From JBEKCP01 sp050014815 (GTDB lineage Bacteria; Planctomycetota; Planctomycetia; Pirellulales; Thermoguttaceae): DNA of 7,375 nt. The stretch lies in contig JBEKCP010000306.1 of the NCBI GenBank assembly GCA_050014815.1, forward strand, positions 1-7,375. The letters are read 5' to 3'. This document shows, in pieces, positions 1-3,678 of this stretch. The notes below the pieces were generated by a model. It searched no databases and was not told where the DNA came from. It saw only the letters and a list, made by a program, of their open reading frames with translations. The position numbers and the translations under genes were made by a program. The stretch's first letter is position 1. The number at the start of each line of letters is the position of its first letter.

Positions 1-134
1 CCCGAAAGAAGCGAAATGTCGAAAAAGAAAGCTGGGGCGACCAGCGGGACTGCCAGATTGCCTGTGTTTTACGGGCTTTCGTCCTTTCGGGCTTTCGTGA
101 TTGCCCAATTTCCGTGCTCCAGTGCTCAGTGCTC
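1..134. repeat. Short-period phrase repeats in the leading intergenic region
   Basis: Three degenerate tracts lie in this non-coding stretch. CGAAA occurs at 3-7, 12-16 and 20-24 (spacing 9 and 8). Its complement TTTCG occurs at 77-81, 85-89 and 93-97 (spacing exactly 8), inside an 11-base direct repeat CGGGCTTTCGT at 72-82 and 88-98. GTGCTC occurs at 114-119, 122-127 and 129-134 (spacing 8 and 7), and a run of eight T follows at 136-143. The first two tracts are the same phrase in opposite orientation. I see no convincing coding capacity. The open frame that runs through here and on to about 1041 is out of frame with the two real genes. The role is unknown. Confidence 0.6.
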
Positions 135-153
135 GTTTTTTTTGCGATTCGTC

Positions 154-182
154 TTGGCGGGAGGGTGGGCTAATGTTATAGT
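154..182 (+). promoter_or_regulatory. Candidate sigma70-type promoter for the HEAT-repeat gene
   Basis: TTGGCG at 154-159 matches four of six bases of the -35 consensus. TATAGT at 177-182 matches five of six bases of the -10 consensus. The spacer is the ideal 17 nt. Transcription would begin near 189-190, leaving about 50 nt of leader before the ATG at 239. A small hairpin could form in the leader (GCCGC 188-192 with GCGGC 199-203, 6-nt loop). It is the best promoter I could see by eye, and it stands just upstream of the first gene of the HEAT/cyclase pair. Confidence 0.5.
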
Positions 183-238
183 CCCGCGCCGCATTTTGGC
201 GGCTGTCCGAAAAACCGCCTTTGGGGTCGTGGCCGCAC

Positions 239-916
239 ATGGACGGCTCTGGAAAAAACTTGCTCTTTGCGATGGCGGCCTGCCTGCTGGCTGCCGGGGG
301 GACCGCCTGCCATTCCGTCTCCCACCAGCCGGAGGTAATTGCCGGGGTGGAATCACCCAGTGCGCGGATTGCCCATCTCAAGAAGCTGGCCGAGGAAGTC
401 AAGAAGATGGATCCCGGCCAGAAGGGACAGGTGGCCATGGAACTGACCCAGCAGATCCAGAAGGAGGAGGATCCACTGCTGCGGGCGGAGATCATTCGGA
501 CCTTGACGGCCTGTGGCAGTCCGGGGGCCGACGGGGTGCTGAGGGCCGCCCTGAAAGACCCGGAGGCCGACGTCCGCACGCTCGCCTGCACCCTTTGGGG
601 AAAACGGGGCGATGCCGAGGCGGTGAAACTCTTGGCCGACGTTCTGGCCGGCGACGAAAAGGACAAGGATGTCCGCATGGCGGCTGCCAGGGCCTTGGGT
701 GCGACCCACAATCCGGCCGCCATCGCGGCCTTGGGCATGGCCCTGGCCGAGAAGGACCCGGCCATGCAGTACTGTGCCGTCGTTTCGCTCCGGAGTGTGA
801 CGGACCGGGACTTGGGCAACGACGTGGACCGCTGGCGCGCGGCCATCAGGGACGGTTCGCTCCAGCGGGCCGACTCGCCGACCCTGGCCGAGCGGCTGCG
901 ACGGGGGACCTTTTGA
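239..916 (+). CDS. Exported HEAT-repeat protein
   Basis: A 225-residue protein. Residues about 7-24 (NLLFAMAACLLAAGGTAC) form a hydrophobic export signal. The Cys at 24 could be lipidated, but GTAC is a poor lipobox (Gly at -3), so lipoprotein status is uncertain. About three HEAT-like helical-pair repeats follow, roughly 78-110, 108-142 and 143-173, with the usual signs: D-P turns, DVR at the start of second helices, and ALG/ALA packing residues. The tail holds GNDVDRWR (193-200), a segment I associate with planctomycete HEAT proteins (memory, unverified). HEAT repeats are protein-binding scaffolds, and no catalytic residues are seen. I prefer the ATG at 239 because it gives a compact signal sequence. 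A TTG at 221 in the same frame would add six residues (MGSWPH). Neither has a clear ribosome site. A good promoter lies upstream, and the diadenylate cyclase gene follows after 64 nt on the same strand, so co-transcription is plausible. Confidence 0.85.
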   Translation: MDGSGKNLLFAMAACLLAAGGTACHSVSHQPEVIAGVESPSARIAHLKKLAEEVKKMDPGQKGQVAMELTQQIQKEEDPLLRAEIIRTLTACGSPGADGVLRAALKDPEADVRTLACTLWGKRGDAEAVKLLADVLAGDEKDKDVRMAAARALGATHNPAAIAALGMALAEKDPAMQYCAVVSLRSVTDRDLGNDVDRWRAAIRDGSLQRADSPTLAERLRRGTF

Positions 917-944
917 GAGGGCATAATGGCGTTGCCTCAGGCTA

Positions 945-972
945 CGGGAACCCGTACTATAAAGTGGGTACG
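945..972 (+). promoter_or_regulatory. Possible small structure or -10 element before the cyclase gene
   Basis: The 64-nt gap between the HEAT gene and the cyclase gene holds two overlapping inverted repeats, ACGGG/CCCGT around 944-955 and CGTAC 953-957 with GTACG 968-972. Between the latter arms lies TATAAA (958-963), which resembles a -10 box. A TTGCCT at 932-937 is 20 nt upstream of it, too far for a good -35. This may be a weak internal promoter or nothing. Read-through from the upstream gene is at least as likely. Confidence 0.2.
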
Positions 973-980
973 AGAGAAAA

Positions 981-1916
981 ATGGAACCGTTGCGTCTCAC
1001 TGACCGGTTCAAGACGCTACTGGCGATGGCCGTCGGGCTGACCGAGCCGGGCGGGATGGACGCGGTTCTGCTCTTGTTGGAGGGGACGGCCGATTGGCAG
1101 CGGCTGCGAAACCTGGCCGGCACCAGCAAGCTCCTCGTCGCCGCGGATTCCAGCGACCAGTTGGCCGGGGCGAAGGAGGCGGGACTGGAGCCCATCCGGC
1201 TCGACATGCCCGATAGCCCCGTCCATGACAAGCTCACCCAGGCGGTGCTGGAGGCCCTGGCGGACGACGTTCTGGCCCCCGGCTCCTCCGTGATCGCCCT
1301 CTACAGCGGCTTCGATTCCGAATCGATCGACTCGCTAAGCGTGATCAACCTCGACGAGCACCTCAATCGCCTGACCGGCCGCGACCTCCGCAAATTGGAA
1401 ACCCAGGTGCCGCTGGACACCCTCAAGCTCGTCGTCGACCTGGCCGTGGACATCGGCCGGGAGGGGCGGGAGGGGAAGCCGGTGGGCACGCTCTTCGTCG
1501 TGGGCGATTCCCGAAAAGTCCTCGCTTCGAGCCGTCCCGCCGGCTTCGATCCCGTGAAGGGCTACAGCCGCAAGGAGCGGAACCTCGACGACCCGCGGGT
1601 CCGAGAGGGCATCAAGGAGATCGCGCAGATGGACGGGGCGATCATCGTCTCGGCCGACGGGACGGTCGAGGCCACCTGCCGGTACCTGGACTGCTCGGCC
1701 GCGGACGTGACGCTCTCGAAGGGGCTTGGCGCCCGGCACTGGGCGGCCGCCGCCATCAGCCGCGCCACGGGCGCGGTGGCCATCACGGTCAGTCAAAGCA
1801 ACGGCACGGTCCGCATCTTCCAGAACGGCGAGACCGTGCTGCGGATCGAGCCCTACTTGCGCCGGCCCATGGTCTGGAAGGGGTTTGAGGAAGGGCCGGC
1901 GAAGGAGGAAGGGTGA
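981..1916 (+). CDS. Diadenylate cyclase, DacZ/CdaZ-like (c-di-AMP synthase)
   Basis: A 311-residue protein that should condense two ATP into cyclic di-AMP. The C-terminal half is a DAC (DisA_N) domain, residues about 165-290. It has TLFVVGD (170-176), the DGA motif at 218-220 followed by a hydrophobic strand (IIVSADG), and GLGARHWAAAAIS (248-260), then AITVSQSNGTVRIF (267-280). DGA and RHR are the ATP-binding and catalytic motifs of this family. Here the second reads RHW. The first 150 residues are an alpha/beta region with no DisA helix-hairpin-helix DNA-binding part and no membrane segments, so it is neither DisA nor CdaA. A pyruvate-kinase-like domain fused to DAC is known for archaeal DacZ, and this resembles that layout. 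It is likely soluble and cytoplasmic. The ATG at 981 has a weak GAGAG site at 972-976. The final residues (EEGPAKEEG) are encoded in a purine repeat tract that runs past the stop. Domain identity is secure; subtype and activity are inferred. Confidence 0.88.
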   Translation: MEPLRLTDRFKTLLAMAVGLTEPGGMDAVLLLLEGTADWQRLRNLAGTSKLLVAADSSDQLAGAKEAGLEPIRLDMPDSPVHDKLTQAVLEALADDVLAPGSSVIALYSGFDSESIDSLSVINLDEHLNRLTGRDLRKLETQVPLDTLKLVVDLAVDIGREGREGKPVGTLFVVGDSRKVLASSRPAGFDPVKGYSRKERNLDDPRVREGIKEIAQMDGAIIVSADGTVEATCRYLDCSAADVTLSKGLGARHWAAAAISRATGAVAITVSQSNGTVRIFQNGETVLRIEPYLRRPMVWKGFEEGPAKEEG

Positions 1917-1935
1917 AGGCGGAGGGCGGAAATCA
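1901..1935 (+). repeat. Heptad purine repeat spanning the cyclase stop codon
   Basis: Five consecutive 7-base units read GAAGGAG, GAAGGGT, GAAGGCG, GAGGGCG and GAAATCA, in perfect register and with the last unit degenerate. The TGA stop of the cyclase gene (1914-1916) lies at the boundary of the second and third units, so the last codons of the gene are made of the same repeat as the adjacent non-coding DNA. Confidence 0.6.
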
Positions 1936-1938
1936 GTG

Positions 1939-1965
1939 TGGTGGGACGAGGTACGAGTCGCACCA
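1939..1965 (+). terminator. Imperfect hairpin downstream of the cyclase gene
   Basis: TGGTGGGAC (1939-1947) can pair with GTCGCACCA (1957-1965) with a single G-G mismatch, leaving a 9-nt loop. It begins about 23 nt after the cyclase stop. There is no T run behind it, so it is not a classic intrinsic terminator. It may still stop or stabilise the transcript. The rest of the gap, to 2038, shows nothing I can name. Confidence 0.25.
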
Positions 1966-2038
1966 GGAAAGGGGCTGAATTCCGGTTGATGGGGCTTGTA
2001 CTTCGTGCCACCCTTCGGCTGAACGACTCGAACGGGCC

Positions 2039-2860
2039 ATGCAACGCATTGACCTCATTCTCACTTTTCGTGGCATGGATGTGCCGACCGTCAAGGTAAC
2101 GGGCCACGATGCATGTTGTCTGACGTTGCGAGAGATTGTTGACGGCCGCAAGCAACGGTCTGGTCCACTTCTGTTCGCATATCAGGAGGGTATCATCTGG
2201 CGGACGTTTCTAACGGACGTCAAAGCAGGACAGTACCGGCTTACGTTGATCAGCAATGACCTTCACTGTGCAAAAGACGTTTCTATCAATGACGGCGTCC
2301 TATCGGCCGGCGTTCTGCACGTCCAATTCAACCGCGATGATTGTCATCGGAAGTTGTTTCCGGCTTTTCTAAGGCGGCTTTGGTGGAACCTTGGGGAGTT
2401 TCTTAAGAACCGACGAGATCATCCCAGCCGAGACCACCGAGTACTGTCTCGTTACCGCCGTCGCTTCCGTCGCGGCCCGGTCGGATCGTGGCTTTCATCC
2501 CACGATATGTTGACGATCTACGGTACTTCCATTGAGTTTCGCAAGGATTTCACCGGCAGAGTTCGCACTTGGGGGTGGGGGGACGACGACAATTCAGCGG
2601 TGGAGCGAGATTTCCGATGGCAGTGTGTAGGAGATTTCTCAATTGACGTGCAACCGGTGGATGGAGACATTAATCCCGAAGACTGGGGCATCGTTGAATA
2701 TGACTTTCGTGTATCTCGCAGTGCGTACGGGACGCGCCAGTTGCTGATGTACCGAATTCATAGCAAGGACGGACCCGCCGTTAACTCTGACGAGCCGGGT
2801 TTTTGGTGGTCTTCGCACGCGGTAGCGCTCGTGGAAAAGCGCGGCTATGATTGGAAATAG
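2039..2860 (+). CDS. Hypothetical protein, two beta-rich regions joined by a basic linker
   Basis: I do not recognise this 273-residue protein. Residues 1-100 look like alternating short strands (for example YRLTLISND, 66-74, and VLHVQFN, 92-98), as in a beta-sandwich. Residues about 103-147 are strongly basic and aromatic (LRRLWWN at 111-117, RYRRRFRR at 138-145). Residues about 148-270 are again strand-rich, with a GSWLSSHDMLTIY start, FTGRVRTWGWGDDD (171-184) and W residues near 194, 216, 256-257 and 272, a pattern loosely like lipocalin-like beta-barrels. There is no export signal or clear transmembrane helix, although the WW-containing stretch could touch a membrane. Base composition is visibly lower in GC than the cyclase gene, and codon use looks less biased, which suggests a different history. 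The start at 2039 has no obvious ribosome site. It is preceded by 122 nt of non-coding DNA, so it probably has its own promoter. The reading frame is convincing by length and composition; function is unknown. Confidence 0.65.
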   Translation: MQRIDLILTFRGMDVPTVKVTGHDACCLTLREIVDGRKQRSGPLLFAYQEGIIWRTFLTDVKAGQYRLTLISNDLHCAKDVSINDGVLSAGVLHVQFNRDDCHRKLFPAFLRRLWWNLGEFLKNRRDHPSRDHRVLSRYRRRFRRGPVGSWLSSHDMLTIYGTSIEFRKDFTGRVRTWGWGDDDNSAVERDFRWQCVGDFSIDVQPVDGDINPEDWGIVEYDFRVSRSAYGTRQLLMYRIHSKDGPAVNSDEPGFWWSSHAVALVEKRGYDWK

Positions 2861-2870
2861 GTTGAATTCC

Positions 2871-2896
2871 AATCTGCGAAATCTGCGTAATCTGTG
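2871..2896 (+). repeat. Nonad phrase repeat AATCTGYG
   Basis: AATCTGCG at 2871-2878 and 2880-2887 and AATCTGTG at 2889-2896 form three copies with an exact 9-base period, starting 11 bases after the stop of the preceding gene. Phrases of this kind (ATCTGCG/ATCTGTG) recur in non-coding DNA of several bacterial phyla as far as I recall; that part is memory and unverified. The remainder of the gap to 3012 holds only a small hairpin (CGCCG 2935-2939, TCGT loop, CGGCG 2944-2948) and an aborted ATG-AAG-TGA at 2983-2991. Confidence 0.6.
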
Positions 2897-3012
2897 GATC
2901 GTCTCGTCCTAACGCATGTGCTGCCCTGGCTTGGCGCCGTCGTCGGCGAGAACGGGTTGAACGAGCAAGCGGGACAGGGCCGATGAAGTGAACCTGGCGG
3001 GGTTGGGCCATT

Positions 3013-3249
3013 ATGTATTTTGAAATCGTCGGCCGGATCGACAACGTGCAGATTATCGCCATCGGAGGCCCAATCCGCGAGGTCATGCGGCTACAGCGTC
3101 AATTTGGCCCCGCCCGCTGGCGAAAGCTCAAGGGCATGGCCACCGTTCGCCTCCAGAGTGGCCGATTGTGCCGCGCCGAGGTACACTGGTATGAGGCCCA
3201 CGGCAAAGGTCGAAAGAAGATGAAGATTAAGAGGATTGTGGAGGAATAG
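3013..3249 (+). CDS. Small basic conserved-looking protein, first of a two-gene module
   Basis: A 78-residue protein with 18 Lys/Arg against 7 Asp/Glu, so strongly basic. It opens with a strand (MYFEIVGRID), then a helix-like segment (IREVMRLQRQF, 21-31), RWRKLKG (35-41), a strand pair ATVRLQSG/CRAEVHWYEAHG (43-64) and a basic tail GRKKMKIKR (66-74). RWRKLKG and HWYEAHG look like family signatures. I believe similar short proteins occur in planctomycetes and cyanobacteria as uncharacterised proteins, but I cannot confirm this. An in-frame stop at 2989-2991 and no start codon between it and 3013 force the ATG at 3013. The charge and size would suit a nucleic-acid-binding protein or a small toxin; both are guesses. 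The next gene starts 2 nt after the stop, so the two are surely co-translated. A second open frame at 3020-3223 overlaps it and is a shadow. Confidence 0.75.
   Translation: MYFEIVGRIDNVQIIAIGGPIREVMRLQRQFGPARWRKLKGMATVRLQSGRLCRAEVHWYEAHGKGRKKMKIKRIVEE
3240..3244 (+). promoter_or_regulatory. Strong ribosome binding site for the second small gene
   Basis: GGAGG stands 7 nt before the ATG at 3252, inside the last codons of the upstream gene. It is the best Shine-Dalgarno match I saw in the window and fixes the start of the downstream gene. It also implies efficient, possibly higher, translation of the second gene relative to the first, which has no clear site. Confidence 0.7.
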
Positions 3250-3251
3250 CA

Positions 3252-3479
3252 ATGCCACAGAACAAGCGGAAGCAGTTTGTGTTGTGCGTCAAGAACGACG
3301 CGTGCGAAGACCTGGAGCCGAGGAAGGTGTACCAGGTTCTTCCCGACCGCACAGCCGCGAAAGATGGTTATCTGCGCGTCGTCGACGAGTCAGGCGAGGA
3401 CTACCTCTATCCCGAGTCCTATTTTGTCCCCATAACCTTGCCCGCTGCGGCACAAGATGCGCTGATCGTGTCCCGGTAG
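3252..3479 (+). CDS. Small acidic conserved-looking protein, second of a two-gene module
   Basis: A 75-residue protein, slightly acidic (12 Asp/Glu against 10 Lys/Arg). It has an initial strand (QFVLCVKND, 8-16), then LEPRKVYQVLPD (21-32), DGYLRVVDESGEDYLYP (38-54) and YFVPITLP (57-64). The order of strands and the VDESGEDYLYP turn suggest a compact SH3-like or small beta-barrel fold; this is inference. I recall uncharacterised homologues with the pattern RKVYQxLPD...DESGEDYLYP in planctomycetes and cyanobacteria, unverified. Its start is 2 nt after the preceding stop and is served by a GGAGG site. The pairing of a basic and an acidic small protein in one unit resembles toxin-antitoxin or other partner-protein layouts, but neither matches a toxin family I know. 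A longer frame at 3236-3631 overlapping it is a shadow. Confidence 0.77.
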   Translation: MPQNKRKQFVLCVKNDACEDLEPRKVYQVLPDRTAAKDGYLRVVDESGEDYLYPESYFVPITLPAAAQDALIVSR

Positions 3480-3507
3480 GAAGGCCAGGCGGTGTTTTTC
3501 GCCTTCC

Positions 3508-3529
3508 GCAGAAAAGGTGGGCAGAAAAG
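3508..3529 (+). repeat. Direct repeat GCAGAAAAG in the convergent gap
   Basis: GCAGAAAAG occurs at 3508-3516 and again at 3521-3529 (13-base period), just after the end of the small-gene pair. Only two copies are present. It resembles the GGCAGAAAAAT-type phrases I recall from non-coding DNA of planctomycetes and cyanobacteria; that comparison is from memory. Confidence 0.4.
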
Positions 3530-3535
3530 CTGTCG

Positions 3536-3576
3536 GGAACCGTTTCCGGGCAAGAAACCATGAGAACAACGGTTCC
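3536..3576. terminator. Long inverted repeat between convergent genes, possible bidirectional terminator
   Basis: GGAACCGTT (3536-3544) is perfectly complementary to AACGGTTCC (3568-3576), a 9-bp stem with a 23-nt loop. It can be extended by a G-T and a C-G pair (3535:3577 and 3534:3578). It sits between the small-gene pair and the end of the minus-strand operon, where a terminator serving both directions is expected. No T run follows on either strand, so termination is unproven. A second, smaller inverted repeat lies at 3615-3620/3634-3639 (GTGGAC/GTCCAC). Confidence 0.35.
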
Positions 3577-3614
3577 TGCCTCCTCCCCCAGGCGTGATCG
3601 CGTTTCGCTGCGTG

Positions 3615-3639
3615 GTGGACCGCTGAGGTAACCGTCCAC
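3615..3639 (-). terminator. Small inverted repeat downstream of the barrel gene
   Basis: GTGGAC (3615-3620) and GTCCAC (3634-3639) form a 6-bp stem with a 13-nt loop, about 40 nt beyond the stop of the minus-strand barrel gene. There is no T tract. It is a weak candidate for the 3' end of that operon transcript. The rest of 3480-3678 contains no gene I can support. Confidence 0.2.
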
Positions 3640-3678
3640 GGGGCGCGTCCCCTTCGGCCGGGAGAGGACAGGTCCGCG

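Noticed and set aside
72..98. CRISPR-like repeat with spacer
   Set aside because: Only two 11-base copies 5 bases apart with an internal 8-base period, far too short and too few for a CRISPR array.
114..143. Intrinsic terminator before the T run at 136-143
   Set aside because: The preceding GTGCTC copies are direct repeats, not an inverted repeat, so no stem forms ahead of the T tract.
16..1041. A 341-codon plus-strand frame covering the promoter region and the HEAT gene
   Set aside because: It overlaps the HEAT gene in another frame, and its product is Gly/Arg-rich with no family features. The HEAT frame has a signal sequence and repeats.
2935..2948. Hairpin CGCCG-TCGT-CGGCG as a terminator of the orphan gene
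   Set aside because: Only five pairs, no T tract, about 75 nt beyond the stop; expected by chance at this GC content.
2781..3086. Minus-strand frame with an ITQISQI stretch
   Set aside because: The repeated residues are just the translation of the nonad DNA repeat at 2871-2896, not a protein repeat.
3236..3631. A 131-codon frame overlapping the second small gene
   Set aside because: It is Arg-rich, overlaps the GGAGG site and the well-formed 75-residue frame, and runs through the repeats of the convergent gap.
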